From: Cellulomonas sp. Root930
GTDB lineage: Bacteria > Actinomycetota > Actinomycetes > Actinomycetales > Cellulomonadaceae
Length of the DNA: 64,000 bases
Direction: 5' to 3'
Assembly: GCA_001429255.1 (NCBI GenBank)
Contig: LMJI01000001.1
Span: forward strand, 1,591,256 to 1,655,255
Each line of letters begins with the position of its first letter. Positions within the stretch are counted from its first letter, which is position 1. The notes below the pieces were generated by a model, which did not search any database, was not told the DNA's origin, and saw only the letters and a program-made list of their open reading frames with translations. Shown here in pieces: positions 33,198-41,962 of this stretch. The position numbers and the translations under genes are program-made.

Positions 33198-34649
33198 GTG
33201 ACCGACCAGAACCCGACCGCACCCCGCCCCGCATCGAGCAGCAGCACCGCCGCCGGCCCCGGCGTCATCCCCGAGTTCGCCGCCGCACCCGAGGGGGAGC
33301 AGCTGCGGTACGCGGTCGCCGGCACCGGCCATCGCGCGGGCATGTACATCGGCGCGATCACCGGCGAGCATGCCGACGTCGCGACGCTGGTCGCCCTCCT
33401 CGACACCAACCCCGGCCGGATGGCGCACTACGAGTCGGCCGTGTCCGAGGCGCTCGGGCGGCCCGCGTCGCTGCCCACGTACGCGCCCGACGGGCTCGAG
33501 AAGATGATCGCCGAGCAGTCGGTCGACGTGGTCGTGGTGACCGCTCCCGACCACGCGCACGCCGAGCTGGTGGCGCGGGCGCTCGCCGCCGGGGCCGACG
33601 TCGTCGTGGAGAAGCCGCTCACCATCGACCGGCCCGGCTGCCGGCGGATCACGGGCGCGGTGCGCGAGACCGGCCGCGACGTGGTCATGACCTTCAACTA
33701 CCGGTACGCCCCGCGGAACTCCTCCCTGCGCCAGGTGATCTCGTCCGGCGAGATCGGCGAGGTCACGTCGGTGCACTTCGAGTGGGCCCTCGACACCGTG
33801 CACGGCGCCGACTACTTCCGGCGCTGGCACCGCGAGAAGAAGAACTCCGGCGGCCTGCTGGTGCACAAGTCCAGCCACCACTTCGACCTGGTCAACTGGT
33901 GGATCGGCGACGTGCCCGCCCGCGTCTACGCCCGCGGCGGGCTCAAGTTCTACGGCGACCGCAACGCCGCCGAGCGCGGGCTCGGTGCCCGGCCGGCTCG
34001 CGGCACCGGCGTCGTCGGCGACCCGTTCACGCTCGACCTCCACGACGACGCCCGCCTGAAGTCCCTCTACCTCGACGCCGAGCAGTACGACGGCTACCTG
34101 CGCGACCAGGACGTGTTCGGCCCCGGCATCACCATCGAGGACAACATGGCGCTGCTGGTCGACTACCGCCGCGGCGCCACCCTCACCTACTCGCTCAACG
34201 CGCACAGCCCCTGGGAGGGCTACCGCGTCACCGTCAACGGCACGGCCGGCCGCGCGGAGCTCGAGGTGATCGAGCGGGGGGCGATCGAGCTCGACGAGCT
34301 CGGGAAGGCGGTGCTGGACCCGTCGGCCACACCGACCTCCGTCGGCGACTCCCTGCGCCCCGAGGGGGAGCGGCTGCTCGTGCAGAAGCACTGGGAGAGG
34401 GCCACCGAGTACGCGATCCCCGACGGCATCGGCGGGCACGGCGGCGGGGACGCGATCCTGCTCAAGGACGTGTTCCGACGACACCTGCGCGTCGCCGACG
34501 ACGAGCTCGGCCGGCCGGCCGGGTACCTCGACGGGCTGCGCGCCGTGGCGGTCGGCATCGCAGCGAACCAGTCGCTGGTCACCGGGCTGCCGGTGACGAT
34601 CGCGGACCTCGACCTGGGCGCGGACCTGTCCCTGCCGGGCGCCTCGTGA
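33198..34649 (+). CDS. Gfo/Idh/MocA-family oxidoreductase, long form
   Basis: A 483-residue NAD(P)-dependent oxidoreductase, longer than the usual 340-390. The Rossmann start is YAVAGTGHRAGMYIG near residue 37 and the EKPLT motif is VVEKPLTIDRPGCRRI near residue 137. The catalytic-loop region is SGGLLVHKSSHHFDLVNWWIG near residue 219, with the His expected for sugar dehydrogenases. GAGGA precedes the GTG start at 33198; an earlier start would run through the operator. It is coupled to the DUF6807 gene by a GTGA overlap. Length and HKSSHHFD are like oxidoreductases that act on larger glycosides, but the substrate is unknown. Confidence 0.87.
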   Translation: MTDQNPTAPRPASSSSTAAGPGVIPEFAAAPEGEQLRYAVAGTGHRAGMYIGAITGEHADVATLVALLDTNPGRMAHYESAVSEALGRPASLPTYAPDGLEKMIAEQSVDVVVVTAPDHAHAELVARALAAGADVVVEKPLTIDRPGCRRITGAVRETGRDVVMTFNYRYAPRNSSLRQVISSGEIGEVTSVHFEWALDTVHGADYFRRWHREKKNSGGLLVHKSSHHFDLVNWWIGDVPARVYARGGLKFYGDRNAAERGLGARPARGTGVVGDPFTLDLHDDARLKSLYLDAEQYDGYLRDQDVFGPGITIEDNMALLVDYRRGATLTYSLNAHSPWEGYRVTVNGTAGRAELEVIERGAIELDELGKAVLDPSATPTSVGDSLRPEGERLLVQKHWERATEYAIPDGIGGHGGGDAILLKDVFRRHLRVADDELGRPAGYLDGLRAVAVGIAANQSLVTGLPVTIADLDLGADLSLPGAS

Positions 34650-35563
34650 CCCGCCTCTCCGCCCTCCACGGCGTCGGCCGCGCCGTCGATGTCGTCGCCG
34701 ACGGGATCACCCTCGCGCAGTACGTCTACGTCCCCACCGACGTCCAGCTCGAGAGCCCGCGCCCCTACCTGCACCCCGTCCGGACGCGCGGCGGCGACCT
34801 GGTCACGGCGTTCCGGCCGCACGACCACGTCTGGCACAAGGGCATCGCCTGGTCGCTGCCGGTGGTCGGCGAGCACAACTTCTGGGGCGGCCCCACCTAC
34901 GTGCACGGTCAGGGGTACGTGCAGCTGGAGAACGACGGGTCGATGGATCACGTGGCGCTCACGTCGCTGGCGGTGGGTGCCGATCGCGTCGACCTCGCGC
35001 ACACGCTCGCGTGGCACACGCAGGCGGGCGCGCACGTGATCGACGAGACCCGGTCGCTCGGGTTCGTCGTCCCCGCGGGTCGCGACGACGCCTGGGTGCT
35101 CACGTTCGAGACCACCATGACCAACGTGTCGTCCGCCGACCTGACCATCGGCTCGCCCACCACCCGCGGGCGGGAGAACGCCGGCTACGGCGGGCTGTTC
35201 TGGCGCGGCCCCCGGTCGTTCACCGGCGGCACCCTGCTCGCCCCGGACTTCTCCGGCGGCGAGGAGGTCCGCGGGACGCGCGGGCCGTGGATGGGGTTCG
35301 TCGGCCGGCACGACGAGACCGGGGGAGCGTCGACGGTCGTCATGGTCGACAGCGCCGACAACCCCTCGCACCCGCCGCAGTGGTTCGCGCGCACCGAGCA
35401 CTTCGGGTGCCTCAACCCCGCACCGTTCTTCTCCACCGAGGTCCCGTTCGCTCCCGGTGACACGCTCCGGTTCCGGTACGCGGTCGTGATTGCCGACGGT
35501 GGCGCCGACCCGGCGTCGGCGGCCTCGCTCGCGACGCTCGGCAGGGGGATCCTGGTCGGATGA
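34646..35563 (+). CDS. DUF6807 (PmoA-like) family protein
   Basis: A 305-residue stand-alone DUF6807 protein. Landmarks shared with the fused domain at 15351 are RPYLHPV near residue 38, DHVWHKG near residue 60, FWGG, AGYGGLFWRGP, PWMGFVG and PQWFAR. The DHxxH cluster could bind a metal or act in catalysis. The PmoA name reflects a database label, not shown methane oxygenase activity; there is no membrane segment or signal peptide. It is coupled on both sides (GTGA with the oxidoreductase, ATGA with the cupin gene), so the three probably form one functional unit. Confidence 0.82.
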   Translation: MTRLSALHGVGRAVDVVADGITLAQYVYVPTDVQLESPRPYLHPVRTRGGDLVTAFRPHDHVWHKGIAWSLPVVGEHNFWGGPTYVHGQGYVQLENDGSMDHVALTSLAVGADRVDLAHTLAWHTQAGAHVIDETRSLGFVVPAGRDDAWVLTFETTMTNVSSADLTIGSPTTRGRENAGYGGLFWRGPRSFTGGTLLAPDFSGGEEVRGTRGPWMGFVGRHDETGGASTVVMVDSADNPSHPPQWFARTEHFGCLNPAPFFSTEVPFAPGDTLRFRYAVVIADGGADPASAASLATLGRGILVG

Positions 35564-36291
35564 GCGGACTTCCGGGGGGCGTCTCGGTCAGCAACCTGCG
35601 CGTGTACGACTGGCCCGCGCCCGACGGCGTCGGCGTCGCCGGCAGCGGATCGCCGCACCTGCACGTCGTGTCGTCGGAGGCGTACGTAGTGCTCGGCGGC
35701 TCCGGCTCCGTGCACACCCTCGGCCCGGCGGGGTTCACCGTGCACCCGCTGCAGCCGGGGGCGATCGTGTCGTTCGGACCGGGCGTCGTGCACCGCGCGG
35801 TCAACGACGGTGACCTCGAGGTCCTCGTCCTCATGTCGAACGCCGGCCTGCCCGAGGCCGGGGACGCCGTCCTGACCTTCCCCGCCTCCGTGCTGTCCGA
35901 CCCTGCCGCCTACCGCGCGGCGGCCACCCTGCCCGGCGCCGGTGCGTCCGAGGACGAGATCGCCGCCGCTGCCCGCCGCCGGCGCGACCTGGCGCTCGAG
36001 GGGTACGCCCAGCTGGGCGAGGCCGTCGACCGGGTCGGCGCGGCCGCGGCCCTCAAGCCCCTGCACGAGGCGTCGACACGGATCGTCCGGACCCTGGTGC
36101 CGCGGTGGCAGGACGTGTGGACGCGGACCGTCTACGCCGAGACGGAGACCACGGCCGGAGCGCTCGAGGGCCTGATCAGGGGCGTCGGGCAGCACCTCGC
36201 TCGGGGGTCGGTGACGGCCGTGGACGCAGCTCCTGCACCGCGCCGGTACGGCATGTGCGGTCGACTGCAGACCTGGCCGACGCCCGCCTGA
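35560..36291 (+). CDS. Cupin-domain protein
   Basis: A 243-residue protein. Residues about 15-95 form a single cupin barrel: PHLHVVSSEAYVVLGGSG gives the first His/Glu motif and PGVVHRAVND the second His. The remaining 150 residues look mainly helical, with charged stretches, and do not match a family I know. Small cupins in sugar operons are often isomerases, epimerases or sensors. Its ATG overlaps the DUF6807 stop. It is the last gene of the operon. Confidence 0.75.
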   Translation: MSGLPGGVSVSNLRVYDWPAPDGVGVAGSGSPHLHVVSSEAYVVLGGSGSVHTLGPAGFTVHPLQPGAIVSFGPGVVHRAVNDGDLEVLVLMSNAGLPEAGDAVLTFPASVLSDPAAYRAAATLPGAGASEDEIAAAARRRRDLALEGYAQLGEAVDRVGAAAALKPLHEASTRIVRTLVPRWQDVWTRTVYAETETTAGALEGLIRGVGQHLARGSVTAVDAAPAPRRYGMCGRLQTWPTPA

Positions 36292-36361
36292 GTCGCCCAG
36301 CCCGACAGCCCGGCAGTTTGTGCGCCACGATAGGAAGCCCATGGCGGATCGCGGAGGGCAC

Positions 36362-36874
36362 ATGAACGTGGAGCAACAGCGTTTCACCCGCGTCGACCGC
36401 TTCATGCGGAACAAGGGCCCGGCGGAGATCCTCTACGGCGCGCTCGTGTCGAGCGTCATCCTGGCGGCGACGAGCGCGGGAGCCGAGAGCGGGGACATCG
36501 TCATCCTCGCCACCGCCGTGGTGTCCGTCACCTACTGGCTGGCGCACGTGTACGCCGACGCGGTCGGCGGCCGCTTCGAGGACCAGGACCACAGCTCGGG
36601 GCACCGACTCCGGCACGCGCTGCGCAACAACACCGGGGTCCTGCTGGGCAGCCTGCCGGTGCTCGTCGTGTTCGCGATCGGCAGGCTCGTCGGCATGGAC
36701 GTCTACCGGGCGGCGTTCCTCGCGCTCTGGTTCACGGTCGCGATGCTCGCAGCCGTCGCCGCGCTCGCGGCCCACCGCGCGGGGGTCCGAGGGCGCGCCC
36801 TGGTGGGTGAGGTCGCGATCGCGGCCGCGTTCGGGCTGCTGGTGATCGTGCTCAAGTACGCGTTCATGCACTAG
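36362..36874 (+). CDS. Small integral membrane protein
   Basis: A 170-residue protein with four or five hydrophobic segments (about residues 20-45, 50-68, 88-110, 115-135 and 145-165) and a charged loop with FEDQDHSSGHRLRHALRNN. I do not recognise a family. The start is uncertain: the ATG at 36362 has GGAGGG before it, but ATG 36341 with AGGA is also possible. Its stop abuts the stop of the convergent polymerase gene with no base between them. Confidence 0.65.
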   Translation: MNVEQQRFTRVDRFMRNKGPAEILYGALVSSVILAATSAGAESGDIVILATAVVSVTYWLAHVYADAVGGRFEDQDHSSGHRLRHALRNNTGVLLGSLPVLVVFAIGRLVGMDVYRAAFLALWFTVAMLAAVAALAAHRAGVRGRALVGEVAIAAAFGLLVIVLKYAFMH

Positions 36875-38521
36875 CTACTTCGCCTGGTCGTAGCTGTCCA
36901 CCACCGCCACGTTCAGCGCGAAGTCCACGGGAGTGGAACCGAACAGCAGCCGCCCCGCTTCGACGGCGGACGACCGCATGGCCAGCGCGACCTCGTCGGC
37001 CACCTCGGCCGGCGCGTGCACCATGACCTCGTCGTGCAGGAAGAACACCAGGTGCGGCCGGCCCTCCAGCTCGAGCAGGCGCCGGCGCAACGAGGCCATC
37101 CAGCACAGCGCCCACTCCGCCGCGGTTCCCTGCACGATGAAGTTGCGCGTGAACCGCCCCCAGTCGCGGCCGCGTCGGCGCGCGGCGCGGACGTCGTCGG
37201 CCCCCGCCCCCTCCGCCGAGGCTGCGGCGTGCTCGGCCTGCCAGGCAGCGTCGGGACGGGGAGAGGTGCGGCCGAGCCAGGTGGACACGACGTCGCCACG
37301 CTCCCCGGCGCGGGCGCCGGCCTCCACCAGGGCGACCGCGTGCGGGTACGCGCGGGTGAGGCGCGGCATGAGGACCGCGGACGGGCCGGTGGTGGCGCCG
37401 TAGATCGCGCCGAGCATCGCGTACTTGGCCTCGGAGCGGGTCTCGACGATGCCGGCGTCGACCACGCCCTGGTACAGGTCGGCCTTCCTGCCGGCCGCGG
37501 CCATGGCGTTGTCGCCGGACATCGCCGCCAGCACGCGCGGTTCCAGCTGCGCGGCGTCGGCGACGACGAGCTTCCAGCCGGGATCGGCCCGCACGGCCGC
37601 GCGGATGCTCGCGGGCAGCTGCAGCGCGCCGCCGCCGCTCGTCGCCCACCGCCCGGTCACCACCCCGCCCGGCACGTAGTCGGGCCGGAACCGGCCGTCG
37701 TGGACCCACGCCTCCATCCACGCCCACCCGTTGGCACTGAGCAGGCGCGACAGCTTCTTGTAGGCGAGCAGCGGGTCACGCACCGGGTGCTCGAGCGCCT
37801 TGATCTCCCACGTGCGCGTGGACTCGACGTCGCAGCCGGCCGCCCGCAGCCCGCGCAGCAGATCCGGCTGGGAGTCGAGGTTCAGCGACGGCTGCCCGAG
37901 CGCGCTACGGACCTCGTCGGCCAGGGCCTCCAGCTTGGCGGGCCGACCACTGCGCGGCCGCGGGCCGAGGAGCTCCGTGAGGAGAGCGTCGTGCGTCTCG
38001 ACGCTCCACGGCATCCCGTCGTGCTGCATCTCGGCGGCGATGAGCGCGCCCGTCGACTCGGCGGCGAGCAGCAGGCGCAGGCGGCCCGGCTCGTCGGCAC
38101 CCGCGACGGCGGCGAGCTGGCGCTGCAGCTCCTCGAGCGGGTCGGCGACCACCGTGGGTCCGACGTCGTCGAACAGGCTCCCCTCGACGGGCGGCGGCTC
38201 GCGGGGCCCGTCCCACGGCCCCGCCGGCGCTCCGGCCAGCGCCGACGACTGCGAGTAGACGCTCCGGCGCAGGATCGCGTGGCAGAGCCGCAGGTCGTGG
38301 CACCGCTCGACGCGGACACCGGCGGCCAGCAGCGACGGGTAGCGGCGCGCGGTGTCGTCCCAGACCCACCGCGGCCGGTCGGCTTCGCGCTCACGGACTG
38401 CCGGGGCGAGGTCGTCGGCGGCCACAGAGACGGAGTCCTTCGGCAGCCCGTCGTCGGTCAGCGACTGCAGCTCGACGACGCCGGGTCGCGACGGGTCGTC
38501 GAGGAGCAGGATCAAGGACAC
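36875..38521 (-). CDS. Family A DNA polymerase-like protein (actinobacterial 3'-5' exonuclease/polymerase type)
   Basis: A 548-residue protein related to the polymerase part of PolA, with a short, diverged N-terminal exonuclease-like region. Polymerase motif A is VVADAAQLEPRVLAAMSGD near residue 323, where the usual Tyr-Ser after the Asp is Ala-Ala. Motif B is the RSEAKYAMLGAIYGATTG region near residue 362, and motif C is FFLHDEVMVHAP near residue 497 with the catalytic Asp-Glu. No 5'-nuclease domain is present. Actinobacteria often carry this second family A enzyme beside PolA, with a repair role assumed. It has no evident connection to the sugar genes. Confidence 0.85.
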   Translation of the reverse strand: MSLILLLDDPSRPGVVELQSLTDDGLPKDSVSVAADDLAPAVREREADRPRWVWDDTARRYPSLLAAGVRVERCHDLRLCHAILRRSVYSQSSALAGAPAGPWDGPREPPPVEGSLFDDVGPTVVADPLEELQRQLAAVAGADEPGRLRLLLAAESTGALIAAEMQHDGMPWSVETHDALLTELLGPRPRSGRPAKLEALADEVRSALGQPSLNLDSQPDLLRGLRAAGCDVESTRTWEIKALEHPVRDPLLAYKKLSRLLSANGWAWMEAWVHDGRFRPDYVPGGVVTGRWATSGGGALQLPASIRAAVRADPGWKLVVADAAQLEPRVLAAMSGDNAMAAAGRKADLYQGVVDAGIVETRSEAKYAMLGAIYGATTGPSAVLMPRLTRAYPHAVALVEAGARAGERGDVVSTWLGRTSPRPDAAWQAEHAAASAEGAGADDVRAARRRGRDWGRFTRNFIVQGTAAEWALCWMASLRRRLLELEGRPHLVFFLHDEVMVHAPAEVADEVALAMRSSAVEAGRLLFGSTPVDFALNVAVVDSYDQAK

Positions 38522-38599
38522 GGCTCATGGTCGCAGCCGGGACCGACACGGCGACCTACGGCTAGCGGGGGGACCGGTGTCGGGTTGCCGACCCACGTC

Positions 38600-39010
38600 T
38601 CACCGCCGCGAGCGCCGCATCGCTGCCTTCACGACGACCGCCGACCCGTCCGGCGCTGCCCCCGCGGCGAGCGCCTCATAAGGAGCGGACCCCACCGCGT
38701 ACACCGCCAGCCGCCCGTCGGCGTCGGCATGGATCCCCCACCCGTACCGCTTCCCCAGGTCGCTGGACCGCAGGCACGCGCGAGGCGTCGCATAGAAGGA
38801 AGCCCACTCGTCAAGGGAGTCGGCCGAGACGCCGTGCCGCCCCGCCCACACCCGGAAGATCACGTCGGATGACCGCAGCGCGTACGGCGCGGACGCGATG
38901 AGCGAGAAGGTCGTGGCGGCGACGGTGGAGCCCACGGGCTCGACACCGGCGACGACAGCGGTATCGGGCGCGACCGTGATGAAGGTGGACGTGTAGTCGA
39001 CGTTCTCCAT
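38600..39010 (-). CDS. DUF6157 family protein
   Basis: A 136-residue soluble protein starting at MENVDYTSTFITVAPD. The pattern TVAATTFSLIASAPYALRSSDVIFRVWAGRHGV and later DLGKRYGWGIHADADGRLAVY matches the DUF6157 family, whose function is unknown. A longer open frame upstream lies antisense to the acetyltransferase gene and is not used. It is preceded by that gene on the same strand after 11 bases. Confidence 0.75.
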   Translation of the reverse strand: MENVDYTSTFITVAPDTAVVAGVEPVGSTVAATTFSLIASAPYALRSSDVIFRVWAGRHGVSADSLDEWASFYATPRACLRSSDLGKRYGWGIHADADGRLAVYAVGSAPYEALAAGAAPDGSAVVVKAAMRRSRR

Positions 39011-39021
39011 GCGGCCAGACG

Positions 39022-39666
39022 CTAGACCGCGGGACTGACAGCGGTGCGGCTCATGGGGAAGATCCAGGGTCCCTCCGATGACGCCGACGAGATCGGCACC
39101 CGCGTCCGCACCGACGAGTACCCGAGCGCGGTGTAGTAGCCGACGTTGTCGGGCTTGGTGGTCTCCAGGTAGGACGGCCCGGACGCGGAGTCGATGAGGT
39201 CGAACACAGTGGCCATCAGCCGCTTGCCGCGGCCGGCGCGCTGCAGGTCGGGCCGGACGCCGAGCGCCTCGACGTACCAGGCGTCGCAGGGCACCCCGGC
39301 AGAGGTGACGTCGCCGAACTTGATGATCCCCACGCTGTGCTCGCGCGTGTTGACGGCGATCCTCGCGATCCGGAGCGCCTGTCGCCACCAGCGGGCGGGC
39401 GTCATCGGGTACGACCCCGGCGGGTAGAGCGCGATCGCGCCGGTGACGGCACCGTCGAGCCTGGTCACGAACGCGTGCCCGTGCCGCACGGAGTCGGACA
39501 GGGTCATCCGGTAGAGCGCCCGCAGCTCGCGCTCGCGGCGGCGGCGGACGGGGAACAGGTGCACGAAGCCGGGGTCGTCGGCGAGGGCCGCGGCCAGCAC
39601 GGTCGCAGCCTCGGCGATGCCGGACGGGTGCAGCGGCTCGACGACATCAGGCGGGGTTCCGGGCAT
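39022..39666 (-). CDS. GNAT-family N-acetyltransferase
   Basis: A 214-residue acetyltransferase. The acetyl-CoA motif is VEALGVRPDLQRAGRGKRLMATV near residue 136 (R-x-x-G-x-G/A type), followed by YLETTKPDNVGYYTALGY, as in the GNAT/RimI and aminoglycoside-type group. The ATG at 39666 has AGAGG 9 bases upstream; another ATG at 39675 is too close to that site. The substrate is unknown. Confidence 0.82.
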   Translation of the reverse strand: MPGTPPDVVEPLHPSGIAEAATVLAAALADDPGFVHLFPVRRRRERELRALYRMTLSDSVRHGHAFVTRLDGAVTGAIALYPPGSYPMTPARWWRQALRIARIAVNTREHSVGIIKFGDVTSAGVPCDAWYVEALGVRPDLQRAGRGKRLMATVFDLIDSASGPSYLETTKPDNVGYYTALGYSSVRTRVPISSASSEGPWIFPMSRTAVSPAV

Positions 39667-39745
39667 GTCGCGCATCCTCTACGGGACATGCGTCCAGATG
39701 CAACCCGATCGGGGGATGGACAGATTGCGTGACCTGCGCAAACGC

Positions 39746-40960
39746 TTACGACCCTGTCAGCGCGTCCTTGAGCTTGATCCGTCCGCCGCTGCGCAGGACC
39801 GCGCGGGAGTAGATCCGCCCGGACAGCCAGACGAGCACAGGGATCACGGCGAGCGACAGCCCCAGGGCCAGCGCGACCTCCCACGCGTCGACCTCGCCGA
39901 GGGCGATCCGCATCGGCATGAGCAGGGGCGAGCAGAACGGGACGTAGGACAGCCACACGACCAGGGGGTTCGTCGGGTCCCAGGGGGCGATGCTCACGCC
40001 GATGATGTACGGGATCATCATCAGGGTCAGCACCGGCGCGGTCACCGAGCCGACGTCCTCCTGCCGCGACACCAGCGCGGCCAGGGCACCGAGCGCGAGC
40101 GCGTACATGGTGAAGCCGATGACGAACCAGATCACCACCCACAGCGCGGTCACGCCCAGGTTGATCGAGCTGGTGTCCACGAGTCCGAGGGCCAGCGCGG
40201 TCCCGGAGCCTGCGCCGACGACGAGCACCACCTGGATGAGCCCGATGACCCCGATGCCCAGCACCTTGCCGGCCATCAGCTGCCACGGGCGCACGGTGGC
40301 CAGCAGCAGCTCGACGACGCGCGACGCCTTCTCCTCCACGACCCCCTGCGCCACCAGCTGGCCCGCGGTCATGAGGGAGATGAACAGCAGGATCCCGGCG
40401 ACGAAGCCGGCGACGATCTGGGCGCCGTCCTGCTCGGGCTCGGGCTCCAGCGCGGTGATGTCCGGCGTCGCCTGGGCGATCTCGCGACCGACCTCTCCCG
40501 GGTCGCCGCCCAGGTCGGTGACCGCCGACGACAGCGCCTCCTGCTGCGCCAGCGACGCGAACACGGGCGCGAGCATGTCGGGCAGCTTCGTGTGCACCAC
40601 CACGGTCAAGGGGTCGGTGGAGGTGACGAGGGCATCGATCGTGCCGTCCTTGAGCAGCTCCTCACCCGCGTCGGCGGACGCCACCTCCTGCGTCTCGATC
40701 GTCGTCCCGGTCACCGTGCCGGTGGCCACCAGCTGCTCGGACACCGCCGCCGTCTCGGGCAGGACGCCGACGTGCTGGGTGGGGTCGGACTGCGAGCTGA
40801 CGAGGTTGAGCAGGACGCCGCCGAGCACCACGGCGGCGACGAGCGCGACGGTGGTCCAGATGAACGCCTTGGAGCGGAACCGCGTGCTGATCTCCCGTCC
40901 GGCGACCAGGCGGACGGCGGCGCCGTCGCTGATCTCGACGAGGGTCGGACGGGCGCTCAT
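39746..40960 (-). CDS. ABC-2 type exporter permease (NatB-like)
   Basis: A 404-residue membrane protein. A first membrane segment near residues 33-52 is followed by a large extracytoplasmic domain of about 120 residues, then five or six membrane segments from about residue 175. This is the NatB/YhaP layout of ABC-2 permeases, which export sodium, drugs or lipids. The start overlaps the ATPase stop by 4 bases. Confidence 0.88.
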   Translation of the reverse strand: MSARPTLVEISDGAAVRLVAGREISTRFRSKAFIWTTVALVAAVVLGGVLLNLVSSQSDPTQHVGVLPETAAVSEQLVATGTVTGTTIETQEVASADAGEELLKDGTIDALVTSTDPLTVVVHTKLPDMLAPVFASLAQQEALSSAVTDLGGDPGEVGREIAQATPDITALEPEPEQDGAQIVAGFVAGILLFISLMTAGQLVAQGVVEEKASRVVELLLATVRPWQLMAGKVLGIGVIGLIQVVLVVGAGSGTALALGLVDTSSINLGVTALWVVIWFVIGFTMYALALGALAALVSRQEDVGSVTAPVLTLMMIPYIIGVSIAPWDPTNPLVVWLSYVPFCSPLLMPMRIALGEVDAWEVALALGLSLAVIPVLVWLSGRIYSRAVLRSGGRIKLKDALTGS

Positions 40961-41892
40961 GCGGACACCGTCTCGCGCTCGACCGTAGCGGAGTCCGTGC
41001 TGACCACGTGCCGGTACAGCTCGGTCAGGGAGGGGCGCAGCAGGCTGAACTCGTGCACCGACCCGGCCGCGAGGGCCGCCCGCAGGATCTGCTGGTCGGC
41101 GCCGTCGTCAGCCTGTCCCCGCACCTCGACCACCGACCGCGTCGCGTCCGTCGACACCAGGCGGGCCGACGGAACCGCGGAGATCCACGACCCCGCCGGT
41201 GGCCCGTCCACCACCCATCGCCGGTCGTCGGTCCGACGCAGCTCCTCGATCCCTCCGAAGGCCACCAGCGACCCGGTCTTGATGATCCCGACGCGGTCGC
41301 ACAGGGACTCGACCAGCTCGAGCTGGTGCGACGAGAACAGCACCGGCACGCCGGCCGCGGCCTGGTCCCGCAGCACCCCGCTCATCACGTCGACCGCCAC
41401 GGGGTCGAGGCCGGAGAACGGCTCGTCGAGCACCAGGATGTCGGGGGAGTGCACCAGCGCGGCGGCCAGCTGCACCCGCTGCTGGTTGCCCAGCGAGAGC
41501 TTGAGGATCTCGTCCCCGCGGCGCTCCGCGATGCCGAGCACCTCGGTCCACTGCTCCATCGCGGCCTTGGCCGACGCCGTCGACAGCCCGTGCAGCCGCG
41601 CGAGGTAGACCAGCTGGTCGCTCACCTTCATGCGCGGGTACAGGCCGCGCTCCTCGGGCATGTACCCGATGCGCCGCCGCACGGCCAGGTCGACCGGCTT
41701 GCCGTCCCAGCGCACCTCGCCGGAGTCGGCCGCCAGCACGCCCAGCACGATCCGCATCGCCGTGGACTTGCCGGCGCCGTTGGAGCCGACGAACCCGACG
41801 ATCTCGCCCGCACGCACCTCCATGGACAGGTCGCGCAGTGCGCGGAGGTCGCCGTAGGACTTGTTCAGGGACTCCATCACCAGTGCGGACAT
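40957..41892 (-). CDS. ABC exporter ATP-binding protein (NatA-like)
   Basis: A 311-residue ATPase. Walker A is GSNGAGKST near residue 37, the Q-loop region is YMPEERGLYPRM, the signature is LSLGNQQRVQ and Walker B is ILVLDEPFSG, followed by the switch His in SSHQLEL. The EERGLYPRM wording and the 80-residue C-terminal extension fit NatA-type ATPases that pair with NatB permeases. The long open frame upstream is antisense to the HTH_42 gene. The ATG at 41892 is the natural start. Confidence 0.9.
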   Translation of the reverse strand: MSALVMESLNKSYGDLRALRDLSMEVRAGEIVGFVGSNGAGKSTAMRIVLGVLAADSGEVRWDGKPVDLAVRRRIGYMPEERGLYPRMKVSDQLVYLARLHGLSTASAKAAMEQWTEVLGIAERRGDEILKLSLGNQQRVQLAAALVHSPDILVLDEPFSGLDPVAVDVMSGVLRDQAAAGVPVLFSSHQLELVESLCDRVGIIKTGSLVAFGGIEELRRTDDRRWVVDGPPAGSWISAVPSARLVSTDATRSVVEVRGQADDGADQQILRAALAAGSVHEFSLLRPSLTELYRHVVSTDSATVERETVSA

Positions 41893-41962
41893 GAGTCGAT
41901 CCAAACAGAGACCACCGACGCGGCGCGACACCCTGTCGGTGGCCGGACCTAGTCTGCGGAAG

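Noticed and set aside
31136..35563. A plus-strand open frame of 1,475 codons crossing several genes
   Set aside because: It runs antisense to the esterase and GH51 genes and only its last part matches the DUF6807 gene. Long spurious frames are expected at this GC content. I use the coupled start at 34646.
34646..35563. Methane monooxygenase-related activity, from the PmoA name
   Set aside because: There are no membrane segments and no particulate monooxygenase partners. The operon context is sugar metabolism.
39737..39750. CGCAAACGCTTACG as another GGNAARCGCTTNCC operator
   Set aside because: It overlaps the stop codon of the exporter permease and precedes an unrelated acetyltransferase. 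The flanks do not match the set.
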